Shown: piece after piece, positions 15,874-23,682 of the stretch
How positions within the stretch are numbered: position 1 is the stretch's first letter
Layout: the number at the start of each line of letters is the position of its first letter
Source: Acidobacteriota bacterium
GTDB lineage: Bacteria > Acidobacteriota > Aminicenantia > Aminicenantales > Saccharicenantaceae
Length of the DNA stretch: 42,619 nucleotides
Assembly (NCBI GenBank): GCA_029553365.1
Contig: JAKPCG010000144.1
Coordinates: forward strand, 1-42,619
Direction of reading: 5' to 3'
Translations under genes and position numbers: made by a program
Notes under the pieces: generated by a model
Databases searched by the model: none
Told to the model about the DNA's origin: nothing
Seen by the model: only the letters and a program-made list of their open reading frames with translations

Positions 15874-16308
15874 TTAACGCCTCTCCGCCCTAATTTCTTT
15901 TATGATAAATTTGGTAGCCTGGTTTCCCGGTTGCTCGTTGACCGGTGTCAGATAAAAATAAAGCCAGAAAAGATATTTGCGCCCGGTAGCTTTATCAATA
16001 AAAGACCAGCGGGCCTGAATAATCATTCCCCGGCGATCGGGCACAATTTGATTGGTCGGGTCAAGGATAAATTCGACAGTTGAGGTTCTGTCCAGGACGC
16101 CTGTCAGCAGGAGCAAACTTTGAGCAGGAGAAAAGCAATCAGAAATCTGGATTGGTTCCGGTAAAGTAATCAGCGTTGGTGAATCCGAGGAAATCAAAAC
16201 AGGTAGCAAGGCAGGATTATTCTGCAAAAAGCACCTGTCCAGTGTCACCGTGAACTGGGATAGAACAGCCAGAATAAAACTTACAACACCGGTCAGAACA
16301 TAACTCAC
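15874..16308 (-). CDS. Exported or membrane-anchored protein of unknown function, upstream of the kinase
   Basis: This 144-residue protein starts at GTG, chosen because AGGA lies five bases upstream. It has a hydrophobic N-terminus (VLTGVVSFILAVLSQFTV), then a probably periplasmic, mainly beta region with FILDPTNQIVP and GRKYLFWLYFYLTP. No family is recognised. The stop codon abuts the kinase start (TAA then ATG), so it is likely a co-expressed accessory protein, for instance a periplasmic partner of the sensor. That role is inferred from position only. Confidence 0.7.
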   Translation of the reverse strand: MSYVLTGVVSFILAVLSQFTVTLDRCFLQNNPALLPVLISSDSPTLITLPEPIQISDCFSPAQSLLLLTGVLDRTSTVEFILDPTNQIVPDRRGMIIQARWSFIDKATGRKYLFWLYFYLTPVNEQPGNQATKFIIKEIRAERR

Positions 16309-16382
16309 TTTTTCCTGGCTTTTTTGATATTAACTATATCTATGTCGCGCTGGGAGTGAGGCCTGATAAAGATTTTTATAGC

Positions 16383-16649
16383 CTATTGAGCCTTTTCTTC
16401 TGTTTTTTGTTCTTCCTGTTTTTGTTCTTCCTGCAAGGCGCTCGTTTCAGCTTCCAGCTTTTTCTGCCTGATAGAATCTTTAATGCTCGAGACTCCAGCT
16501 ACTATAGCTATCAAGCCGCCGAAAAATAGAATGGGCGGAATGAAGCCAAAAACCAGCTGGCAGAATTCACGCCACCAGACAAAAATTACCAGATAGAGAC
16601 CAGCCACCATGGCCACTATGCCGAAAAAGATGGCAAGATACTTACCCAT
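16383..16649 (-). CDS. Small membrane protein with a charged coiled-coil tail
   Basis: The 88-residue protein has two strong hydrophobic helices (about residues 4-26 and 33-54). A highly charged C-terminal tail, rich in Glu, Gln and Lys (ALQEEQKQEEQKTEEK), is predicted by eye to be helical. No family is recognised. GGGAGGA about six bases before the ATG is the strongest ribosome site nearby. It lies 74 bases upstream of the kinase operon on the same strand, so it may share its transcript. A promoter with a palindrome between its two boxes precedes it. Confidence 0.7.
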   Translation of the reverse strand: MGKYLAIFFGIVAMVAGLYLVIFVWWREFCQLVFGFIPPILFFGGLIAIVAGVSSIKDSIRQKKLEAETSALQEEQKQEEQKTEEKAQ

Positions 16650-16695
16650 GTAGTTCCTCCCTTCTCTTAAACATTGGCTTGTACTTTCGCTCTAA

Positions 16696-16724
16696 ATTTT
16701 ATCAAGTATTCTAATACTAATCAA
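16696..16724 (-). promoter_or_regulatory. Promoter with internal palindrome, upstream of small membrane protein
   Basis: On the minus strand TTGATT (16719-16724) and TAAAAT (16696-16701) are 17 bases apart. The spacer contains AGTATT-2-AATACT (16705-16718), a perfect inverted repeat on the face between the boxes, where repressors often bind. Confidence 0.5.
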
Positions 16725-16855
16725 CAGATTTTATATTCTACTATTTTCTTGAACTGTCTGGTCAGAATAATAATCAATATGGACATGAGCTACTGAGTTT
16801 GATTGACGGCAAGTATTAGTCTTCTGACCTCTCTCCCGAAGTTTCAGACTGACGA

Positions 16856-16884
16856 TTGCAATCTGGCCGCTTGCTAATTAATAT
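16856..16884 (+). promoter_or_regulatory. Sigma70-type promoter for the HAD phosphatase gene
   Basis: TTGCAA (16856-16861) and TAATAT (16879-16884) are 17 bases apart, 24 bases before the start codon at 16908. Confidence 0.5.
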
Positions 16885-16907
16885 AAATCCAGTGGTAGAA
16901 AGAAAAA

Positions 16908-17483
16908 ATGAAGACTAAATTGGTTATTTTTGACCTGGATGGAACCCTGGTTGAAAATAATTACGATTGGGCTGCTATCAGACAAGAACTGGGCTTGAAC
17001 AGCGGATCAATTCTGGCTTATCTTGATAGCTTACCTGAACCAGACAGATCTCAAAAATATGCTATCCTCGAAGCTCATGAACATCGGCAGACAGAACTGG
17101 CCAGGCTCAGGCCGGGGACTGAAGCCTTCCTTGAGTGGCTGACCAGTCGCGGGATCAAGACGGCTCTTGTTACCAATAATAATCTGGAAAATACCAGGCG
17201 CCTGCTGGAGCGTTTCCAGTTGACCTTTGATCTCACTTTGACCAGGGAAAGCGGGCTCTATAAGCCCGGTGCGGCTCCATTTCTCAGAGTTATGGAGCAG
17301 CTTAAGGTCAAACCAGATGAAACTGTGGCTGTTGGCGATACTCATTATGACTTACAGGCAGCCAGGGAAGCCGGTCTGGCCAGAGTTTTTATTCTAAAGG
17401 GTCCTATGACACCGCCTAATCTGGATGGGGCAACCTTTGTTTCTTCCTATGAAGAAATAAAGCCTTATCTTGAAGAAAGATGA
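16908..17483 (+). CDS. HAD-superfamily phosphatase
   Basis: The 191-residue cytoplasmic protein has all four HAD motifs. VIFDLDGTLVE near the N-terminus carries the nucleophilic Asp, ALVTNN holds the phosphate-binding Thr, a Lys sits in GLYKPGAAPF, and VAVGDTHYDLQAA holds the acidic metal ligands. A short helical cap lies between motifs 1 and 2, as in phosphoglycolate phosphatase-like subfamily I enzymes. The natural substrate cannot be predicted. A purine-rich AGAAAGAA precedes the ATG. The gene converges on the amidohydrolase with a 50-base gap. Confidence 0.9.
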   Translation: MKTKLVIFDLDGTLVENNYDWAAIRQELGLNSGSILAYLDSLPEPDRSQKYAILEAHEHRQTELARLRPGTEAFLEWLTSRGIKTALVTNNNLENTRRLLERFQLTFDLTLTRESGLYKPGAAPFLRVMEQLKVKPDETVAVGDTHYDLQAAREAGLARVFILKGPMTPPNLDGATFVSSYEEIKPYLEER

Positions 17484-17533
17484 CCACAGGCCAGAATATA
17501 AAATGATAGCCAGTAAAATCTCCCTGCGGTAAC

Positions 17534-19225
17534 TCAATTATTTTCAGCCTGATAGACGATATTTCCACCGACTATCGTATAAATGACAGGTACAGTTAAA
17601 ATAGCTTTTGGCTCAAGGCTGAAAATATCCAGACCAAAAACAGTCAGGTCGGCCAGTTTACCGGGCTCGAGTGTCCCTTTTAAATTTTCCTCAAACGAGG
17701 CGTAGGCTGAGCCAGAGGTGAAACATTCGATGGCTTCGGCCAGAGTGAGTGTTTGCTCTGGAAACCAACCGCCCTCCGGGAAGTCATGTTCAATATTCTT
17801 ACGGGTCACAGCTGAATACAGCCCGCGGCGCGGATCAAGGGGCTCTACTGGCCAATCAGAGCCAAAGGCCAGTCTGGCTCCGCTCTCCAGAAGAGATTTC
17901 CAGGCATAAGCATACTTTGATCTCTCCTGGCCTATTCTCTGCTCGCAGAAACGCATGTCGGTCGTGCAGTGAGTTGGTTGCATGGAGGCAATTACCCCGA
18001 GTTCCTTAAATTTCTTAATGTCTTCAGGCTTAATGATTTGAGCATGTTCTATCCGATAACGCAGGTTTTTCTGACCATACTTTTTCTCCGCCTTTTCTAT
18101 CGCCTTGAGGACCCAGTTAACTCCCTTGTCTCCGATAGCGTGAGTGCCGACCTGAAAGCCATTGGCATAAGCCCGATCTATCAATTCATCAAATTCTTGC
18201 TCTGAATACTGCGCCAGTCCTGATTGCTCTGGAGCATCGGCATAAGGTTCAAACATCAAGGCTGTACCCGAACCAAGGGTTCCATCAATAAAGGCTTTGA
18301 GAAAACCTATTTTTAAAAACTCATCGCCCTGTCCCGGCCTGAGGCCCAGTTTCAGACATTGGTCTATTTCTTCAACAGGCAACCAGGCATAGATTCTAAG
18401 GGTTAGCCGGCCTTCTTCTTTAAGCTTTTTATAAATTTCCAGTTCTTTAAGATCAGTTGAAGCGTGAACCCCGGTCAAGCCCAGCCGGCGGGCATGATCC
18501 AGCGCCCTCAGGATGTCTTCTTCCGGGGAAGATTTGATCGACGGCTCGATCTTGATCAGATTCATCGCTGATTCTTTTAAAATGCCAGTTGGCTCGCCAC
18601 TGGCCTTATCTCTGACGATTTCTCCTCCAAAGGGGTCCGGTGTGCGGCTATCAATGCCCGATAACTTCAGGGCCAGGGTGTTAAGCCAGGCTGAATGCCC
18701 ATCGACGCGACGGATGATGACCGGATTGTCAGGAGAGACTTTATCGAGCTCTGACCGATCAGGCCATTTCTGGCCTGGAAACAGGGTGTGATCGTAGTCG
18801 CGACCAAAAATCGGTGTTCCTGGTGGCAGTTCTTTAATTCTGGCTGCTATCATTTGCTGAACTTTTTCAACCGAATCAACGCCTCGGAAACTCAGCTCGA
18901 TGAGTGATTGGCCGCCAGAAGAGAAGTGGGTATGGGCATCGATTAAACCCGGAATAGCCACTCCTCCTGCCAGCTCAATTATCCTGGTCTCGGGCTCAGC
19001 ATAGCGGTTAATTTCTTCCCGGCTGCCTATAGCCAGAATTTTGTCACCGCCGACAGCCAGGGCCTCGACGAAAGGTTGTGAATTACGGCCGGTGAAAATT
19101 TTCCCGGTTATTATCAGGTCAGCTTTTCCAGACGGGGCCGGCCGGCAGGTTAGACTGGCCAGAGTCAGAATGCTAATTAGCAGAGCAGGCAGTAACAGCC
19201 CTTTTAAAACCCTCTTTGAGGTCAT
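17534..19225 (-). CDS. Exported YtcJ-type metal-dependent amidohydrolase
   Basis: The start at 19225 is preferred over the ORF-track start at 19285 because AAAGGAG lies about eight bases upstream and a signal peptide follows directly (LLLPALLISILTLASLTC). The 563-residue protein is an amidohydrolase-3/YtcJ-like TIM barrel. LIDAHTHFSSGG gives the HxH metal ligands, RVDGHSAWLN follows, then GTHAIGDKG, RIEHAQII and FGSDWPVEPLDP with the catalytic Asp. Such enzymes hydrolyse amide or cyclic amide bonds of unknown natural substrates. The lipobox is weak (Thr at -1), so lipid anchoring is uncertain. It is transcribed divergently from the aminotransferase gene. Confidence 0.88.
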   Translation of the reverse strand: MTSKRVLKGLLLPALLISILTLASLTCRPAPSGKADLIITGKIFTGRNSQPFVEALAVGGDKILAIGSREEINRYAEPETRIIELAGGVAIPGLIDAHTHFSSGGQSLIELSFRGVDSVEKVQQMIAARIKELPPGTPIFGRDYDHTLFPGQKWPDRSELDKVSPDNPVIIRRVDGHSAWLNTLALKLSGIDSRTPDPFGGEIVRDKASGEPTGILKESAMNLIKIEPSIKSSPEEDILRALDHARRLGLTGVHASTDLKELEIYKKLKEEGRLTLRIYAWLPVEEIDQCLKLGLRPGQGDEFLKIGFLKAFIDGTLGSGTALMFEPYADAPEQSGLAQYSEQEFDELIDRAYANGFQVGTHAIGDKGVNWVLKAIEKAEKKYGQKNLRYRIEHAQIIKPEDIKKFKELGVIASMQPTHCTTDMRFCEQRIGQERSKYAYAWKSLLESGARLAFGSDWPVEPLDPRRGLYSAVTRKNIEHDFPEGGWFPEQTLTLAEAIECFTSGSAYASFEENLKGTLEPGKLADLTVFGLDIFSLEPKAILTVPVIYTIVGGNIVYQAENN

Positions 19226-19253
19226 TATATTTCTCCTTTTGAAAACTGCCTCA

Positions 19254-19281
19254 ATTATACTACCGATGTTTATTATTGCAA
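19254..19281 (-). promoter_or_regulatory. Sigma70-type promoter for the amidohydrolase gene
   Basis: On the minus strand TTGCAA (19276-19281) and TATAAT (19254-19259) are 16 bases apart. This places the start site close to the ribosome site of the 19225 start and supports that start over 19285. Confidence 0.6.
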
Positions 19282-19369
19282 TCAATTGTCCGGTTAGCTA
19301 TTGATTTTCGCGGGCAGTTGGAGAAAAATAAAAGGCAAACAGGATCAAATTTTCAGAAGGAAGATAAAA

Positions 19370-20521
19370 ATGAAAGAAAGTAAACTTCTTTTAATCCCGG
19401 GGCCAACGCCGGTTGATAGCCGGATTCTGGAAGTTTTATCCAGGCCCACTGTCTCTCATCTCAGTCCGGAAACAGTAGGAGCGTTGAGCGGGGCGGTAGA
19501 GAATATGAAGAAAATCGTCAGGACTAAGGATGGTCAACCCTTTATCCTGGCCGGGGCTGGAACACTGGCTATGGAGATAGCTTTATTGAACATCACCGCT
19601 GACTCTGATCACCTGCTGATTCTATCTCAGGGATTCTTCGGTCAGCGAATGGCAGAAATTGCGGAGGCGTTTGATCTGAAATATCGCTTACTCCAGAGTC
19701 CCTGGGGGAAGGTGGTTGGTGCCGATGAGCTGAGGAGTGAACTCAAAAAACACAAATATGAGGTGGTGGTTTGTACCCATGTTGACACAGCCACCGGTAG
19801 CTGTGCCCCGGTTGAGCTCTATGCTGAGGTTATAAGAGAGGAGGCGCCTGACGCCCTGCTGGTGGTGGATGGGGTTTGCGCCACGGGAGGAATTGAAGAG
19901 AATCTTGACAGCTGGGGGATTGATGTTATTTTAACCGCCGCTCAGAAATGTCTGGGTGCTCCTCCAGGACTGGCCATAGATGTTTTCTCAACAAGGGCGC
20001 TGGAAAAGAGGAAGAAACTGCCGAAGGTTAAGGCTTATTATGCTGATATCCTGCGCTGGCTGCCGGTGATGGAAAATCCGAAAAAATATTTTTCCACCCC
20101 GGCCGTCAATGAAATCAGAGCGTTTTATGAAGCTACCCATCTTGTCCTGGAAGAAGGACTGGAAAAGCGTTTCGAAAGGCACGAACGTTATGCCTCGGCC
20201 ATCAGAAGCGGCCTCAGATCGCTTGGGTTTTCAATCTACACGGACGAAACCTGCCTGGCCTCGACCCTATCTGTAGTGAGTTATCCGGAAGGAATAGAAG
20301 ATCAGAGTTTCAGACAGAAGCTGGATGAATTTGGAGTGGTGGTGGCCGGTGGACTCGGGCCAACTGCTGGACAGGTTTTCCGGCTGGGTCATATGGGTAA
20401 TTTAACCAGGGCAGATATTATTTTTGCCTTCGATGCTCTGGAGAAAACGTTGCTGGCCCTGGGCGGGGAGGTTTCTCTGGGGGATGGTGTGGAAACAGTC
20501 AGATCTCTTCTGATAAAATAA
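19370..20521 (+). CDS. Class V aminotransferase, serine-pyruvate/alanine-glyoxylate type
   Basis: The start at 19370 is chosen over 19301 because AAGGAAG precedes it and the family N-terminus LLLIPGPTPV follows at once. The 383-residue protein has the features of the AGT/SPT group of fold-type I PLP enzymes. These are SHLSPE near residue 30, the active-site lysine in TAAQKCLGAPPGLA, and the C-terminal FRLGHMGN. The reaction would be transamination between alanine or serine and glyoxylate, pyruvate or hydroxypyruvate. The DUF362 protein follows after 66 bases. Phosphonate aminotransferases are close relatives, but no phosphonate genes are near. Confidence 0.88.
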   Translation: MKESKLLLIPGPTPVDSRILEVLSRPTVSHLSPETVGALSGAVENMKKIVRTKDGQPFILAGAGTLAMEIALLNITADSDHLLILSQGFFGQRMAEIAEAFDLKYRLLQSPWGKVVGADELRSELKKHKYEVVVCTHVDTATGSCAPVELYAEVIREEAPDALLVVDGVCATGGIEENLDSWGIDVILTAAQKCLGAPPGLAIDVFSTRALEKRKKLPKVKAYYADILRWLPVMENPKKYFSTPAVNEIRAFYEATHLVLEEGLEKRFERHERYASAIRSGLRSLGFSIYTDETCLASTLSVVSYPEGIEDQSFRQKLDEFGVVVAGGLGPTAGQVFRLGHMGNLTRADIIFAFDALEKTLLALGGEVSLGDGVETVRSLLIK

Positions 20522-20587
20522 ACTGCCGTGATTTAGGATTCTTTATCTGCTCAGACTCAGTCCAAATCTAATGTAAAGAGGCAACAG

Positions 20588-21664
20588 ATGAAAAAAGAAG
20601 TGTATTTTATAGAAGCCAGCCGGGAAGAGGGACCAGAAGTTATTGCCAGGAAAGCTCTGGCGATTTATCGCGCCCTCGGTTTTAACGAAAGAATAGAAGC
20701 GGAAGATTTCGTCGCTTTAAAAATTCATTTTGGTGAAAAAAATAATACCGGTCATATTAAACCTCAATGGCTGACCGGGATTATTAATGATGTTTTGAAG
20801 AAGAGTGAGCGGGCGTTTTTGTCCGACAGCAACACTCTTTATGTTGGTCGTCGGTCAAATTCGGTTGATCACCTTCGGCTGGCCTGGGAACACGGCTTCC
20901 GACAGGAAATAGTCAAAATTCCGGTAATTATTGCTGATGGTCTGGTTGGCCGGGAAAAAGTAGAACTTAAAGTCGATGGGAGCCGGGTTCAAAGCTCACG
21001 GATTGCCAGTGCTTTTCTCAGTTCACAGGTCATGATTTGCTTATCTCATGTTACCGGGCATGTTCAAACCGGGGTGGGGGCGGCCATTAAAAATCTCGGG
21101 ATGGGCTGTGCTTCGAGAGCCGGCAAACTGGATCAGCATTCGGTTGTCCACCCCCGGGTTAGTGCCAGACAGTGCCGGAATTGTGGAGTCTGTCTTGATT
21201 ATTGTCCGGCTGAAGCCATCAGGCAAACAAGAGATCAGGCTATCATTGATGATGAAAAATGCATTGGCTGCGGCGAGTGCCTGGTTGTCTGCCGCTTTGG
21301 AGCCATCAAGATGAAATGGGATGAGGATTCCCGGCGTCTGCAAGAAAAAATGGCTGAATATGCACTGGCGGTCAAAAGTCATTTCGGGGACAAAATATCT
21401 TTTATCAATTTTATCCTCCAGGTTACCAAGGATTGTGATTGTATGGCCAGGAACCAGGCCGGAGTGGTTCGCGATATCGGGATAGCCGGTTCATTGGATC
21501 CAGTAGCTTTAGATCGGGCTTCTATTGACCTGGTCAATCAGGCTGCTGGTAAAGATGCTTTCCGTCAGGGTTATAACCTTGACTGGTCAATTCAGCTGGC
21601 CCACGGGGAAAAAATAGGACTTGGTTCACAGGATTATCAACTGGTTGAGATTAAAGAGCGTTGA
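20588..21664 (+). CDS. DUF362 protein with two [4Fe-4S] ferredoxin clusters
   Basis: The 358-residue protein has an N-terminal DUF362 region (ALKIHFGEKNNTGHI, SDSNTLYVG, CLSHVTGHVQTGVGAAIKNLGMG). A ferredoxin insert near residues 195-240 has CRNCGVCLDYCP and CIGCGECLVVC, two complete CxxCxxCxxxC motifs able to bind two [4Fe-4S] clusters. No signal peptide is seen. The biochemical role of this DUF362 group is unknown; a redox function is likely. It follows the aminotransferase on the same strand and may be cotranscribed. The ribosome site is weak (AGAGG about seven bases upstream). Confidence 0.88.
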   Translation: MKKEVYFIEASREEGPEVIARKALAIYRALGFNERIEAEDFVALKIHFGEKNNTGHIKPQWLTGIINDVLKKSERAFLSDSNTLYVGRRSNSVDHLRLAWEHGFRQEIVKIPVIIADGLVGREKVELKVDGSRVQSSRIASAFLSSQVMICLSHVTGHVQTGVGAAIKNLGMGCASRAGKLDQHSVVHPRVSARQCRNCGVCLDYCPAEAIRQTRDQAIIDDEKCIGCGECLVVCRFGAIKMKWDEDSRRLQEKMAEYALAVKSHFGDKISFINFILQVTKDCDCMARNQAGVVRDIGIAGSLDPVALDRASIDLVNQAAGKDAFRQGYNLDWSIQLAHGEKIGLGSQDYQLVEIKER

Positions 21665-21783
21665 TTTCGGCAGCTGTCACCCTGTGAGCTGGTCAGTGGG
21701 GCTAAATTATAATTGTAGGGGCCCAACAGGGAAGTTCCTCTCTATTGTTGATTTTTCTTCGACGGGCAACGTCCACTAAAGAA
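21665..21783. other. Convergent gap with fragments of short inverted repeats
   Basis: The 119 bases between the convergent DUF362 and macro-domain genes hold a TTATAATTGTAGGGGC tract and the imperfect hairpin CGACGGGCAACGTC. The first resembles the edge of dispersed intergenic repeats found in many bacteria, but only one arm is present. No clear terminator was seen. Confidence 0.25.
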
Positions 21784-22320
21784 TTAACTGGCAGTTAAAC
21801 GTAATAGAGTTGCCTCATAGACGTCCAGATCTGAGTCTGTATATAGAACGAAGCGGATTCTTTTGACCCATTTAAGCCGGGGCACCATCTCCAGCACAGT
21901 TTTCAGAGCAATGCTGGTAGCTTTTTCCAGAGGGAAACGGAAGAAACCGGTGGATATAGCCGGAAAGGCGATAGATTCAATCTGGTGTTCTTCAGCCAGC
22001 TCCAGAGCACGGCGATAACAGCTGGCCAGAAGTTCATTGGCCGGTTCATCGACTCCATAAACAGGGCCAAGGCAATGGATGACATATTTATTGGGGAGGT
22101 TATGTCCGCCGGTAATAACCGCCTCGCCTGGTTCAATCGGGGCTAATGGTCGGCATTCTTCTTCCAGACCAGGGCCGGCGGCTTCATGGATAGCTCCAGC
22201 TGCCCCACCGCCGGGCTGCAAATGAGCATTAGCCGGGTTAACAACGGCCATAACATCTGGCTGGTTGGCAATATTGCCCTTAACACACTCTATAATGACA
22301 CCGGAAATTTCTTTTTGCAT
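21784..22320 (-). CDS. Macro-domain O-acetyl-ADP-ribose deacetylase
   Basis: The 178-residue protein is a single macro domain of the YmdB/MacroD type. AVVNPANAHLQPGGGAAGAI (about residues 26-45) binds the ADP-ribose and supplies the catalytic Asn region, and AFPAISTGFFRFPLEKAT (about 120-137) closes over the phosphate and distal ribose. Such enzymes remove acetyl or ADP-ribosyl groups from ADP-ribose adducts in the cytoplasm. AAGGAGGG lies about nine bases before the ATG. The gene is single, has its own promoter, and is divergent from the esterase gene. Confidence 0.92.
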   Translation of the reverse strand: MQKEISGVIIECVKGNIANQPDVMAVVNPANAHLQPGGGAAGAIHEAAGPGLEEECRPLAPIEPGEAVITGGHNLPNKYVIHCLGPVYGVDEPANELLASCYRRALELAEEHQIESIAFPAISTGFFRFPLEKATSIALKTVLEMVPRLKWVKRIRFVLYTDSDLDVYEATLLRLTAS

Positions 22321-22376
22321 CTTTCCATTCCCTCCTTAAGATTAAAACGTTTTACCCTTCTGGAAGTTACAGCCAG

Positions 22377-22405
22377 AATATAAATTTATCCATTTAAAAA
22401 TTCAA
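22377..22405 (-). promoter_or_regulatory. Sigma70-type promoter for the macro-domain gene
   Basis: On the minus strand TTGAAT (22400-22405) and TATATT (22377-22382) are 17 bases apart, about 57 bases before the start codon. Confidence 0.5.
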
Positions 22406-22588
22406 GATAAATTTAACCAGCTTCAGGTGCTACCGGCTAATAGCAAAAGTGAGACTGACCCCACTCTGAGGTAACGGGATTTAGTATTCTCTGGCACTTT
22501 ATAGAAGAACCGCTGAAAATATAATATAATGCTGAAAAAATGAGTGCCGAATAATAACAAGAATGGCCTGGAAACAGGAGGGAAAATC

Positions 22589-23503
22589 ATGGAAAGAATA
22601 TTAAATCGGACAAAAGGACAGGGAATTATACTTCTGGCTTTGATAGTTTTGTGTTTGCTTTTACCTGAAAACGGGCAGGCTCAGCCCGCCGGAAAAGTGC
22701 AGGAAGGGCTGAAATTTTCGAGTCAGATCCTCGGCCAGGAAGTCAGATATACCGTTTATCTTCCCCCTGATTATGACACCTCTAACCGACGCTATCCCGT
22801 TGTCTATCTTCTTCATGGCTATACAGATAACGATATGGCCTGGGTTCAGTTTGGCCAGGTAAATCTGATCGTGGATAGAGCTATTGCTTCCGGTGAGCTA
22901 CCGCCGATAATAATTGTCATGCCGGATGGGGGAGTTAGCTGGTACATCAATGATTATCAGGGCAAGGTGCGTTATGAAGACATGTTCTGTCAGGAACTCA
23001 TACCTTATATTGATTCTAATTATCGTACCAGAGCAGCCAGAGAGTTTCGAGGAGTGGCCGGTTTATCAATGGGCGGGTGGGGAACCTTAATTTACGGTTT
23101 GCGCCATCCCGATCTGTTCGCGGCCGCGGCTGCCTTCAGCGCAGCTGTCTGGACAGATGAAGAAATAATCGCTACCGATGACAAGACTTATGAGCAAATC
23201 TTTGCCCGGCTTTATGGTCCTGGACTTAAAGGCCGGGAGCGGCTGACCCCTCATTTCCAGAGTTACAATCCCCTTCAGCTGGTTAAAATGTTACCAGTTG
23301 ATAAAATAAAACAGGTCAGGTTTTATTTAGATTGCGGTGATGATGATTTTCTTTATAAAGGCAACGCTGCTCTTCATGTGGCTATGCGCGATCGTAAGAT
23401 TCCTCATGAAGCCAGGATGAGGGATGGCGGTCATACCTGGAGCTACTGGCGAACAGGCATTCTGGATGGTTTGAAGTTTATCAGTGCCAGCTTTAGCCGG
23501 TAA
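22589..23503 (+). CDS. Secreted esterase, esterase-D/feruloyl esterase type (PF00756)
   Basis: The ATG at 22589 is preferred over the GTG at 22544 because GGAGGG lies about seven bases upstream and a classical signal peptide follows (GIILLALIVLCLLLP...GQAQ). The remaining alpha/beta-hydrolase domain has YPVVYLLHGYTDND, the oxyanion segment, IIIVMPDGG, and the nucleophile elbow GLSMGGWGT. An Asp in LDCGDDDF and the His in MRDGGHTWSYW complete the triad. It probably hydrolyses ester bonds of carbohydrate or phenolic substrates outside the inner membrane. The neighbours do not show which ester is attacked. Confidence 0.9.
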   Translation: MERILNRTKGQGIILLALIVLCLLLPENGQAQPAGKVQEGLKFSSQILGQEVRYTVYLPPDYDTSNRRYPVVYLLHGYTDNDMAWVQFGQVNLIVDRAIASGELPPIIIVMPDGGVSWYINDYQGKVRYEDMFCQELIPYIDSNYRTRAAREFRGVAGLSMGGWGTLIYGLRHPDLFAAAAAFSAAVWTDEEIIATDDKTYEQIFARLYGPGLKGRERLTPHFQSYNPLQLVKMLPVDKIKQVRFYLDCGDDDFLYKGNAALHVAMRDRKIPHEARMRDGGHTWSYWRTGILDGLKFISASFSR

Positions 23504-23596
23504 ACCGTTCCCCGCTGGCCTTCGTTGTGTCAGAGCTGGCCCGGGGCTTTTAAAATCAAAAACTTTTTTCTTAACCACGGAGAAGATATAGCCCGG

Positions 23597-23628
23597 GGAA
23601 GCCAATAATTTTAAAAAAAATTTTGCTT
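23597..23628 (+). repeat. Long AT-rich stem-loop between esterase and transporter
   Basis: GAAGC and GCTTC flank a second inverted repeat, AATTTT-AAAA-AAAATT, giving a two-step stem. It lies 55 bases before the transporter start. It is followed by no T-run, so a terminator role is doubtful; an mRNA-stability or regulatory role is possible. Confidence 0.3.
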
Positions 23629-23682
23629 CTCTGGCTTTCAATCAGGTAAAATGAGATAACTTTTTGACCGGTATGGAAACAG

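Noticed and set aside
22544-22588. Upstream GTG start for the esterase
   Set aside because: It adds polar residues before a classical signal peptide, whereas the ATG at 22589 has GGAGGG at good spacing.
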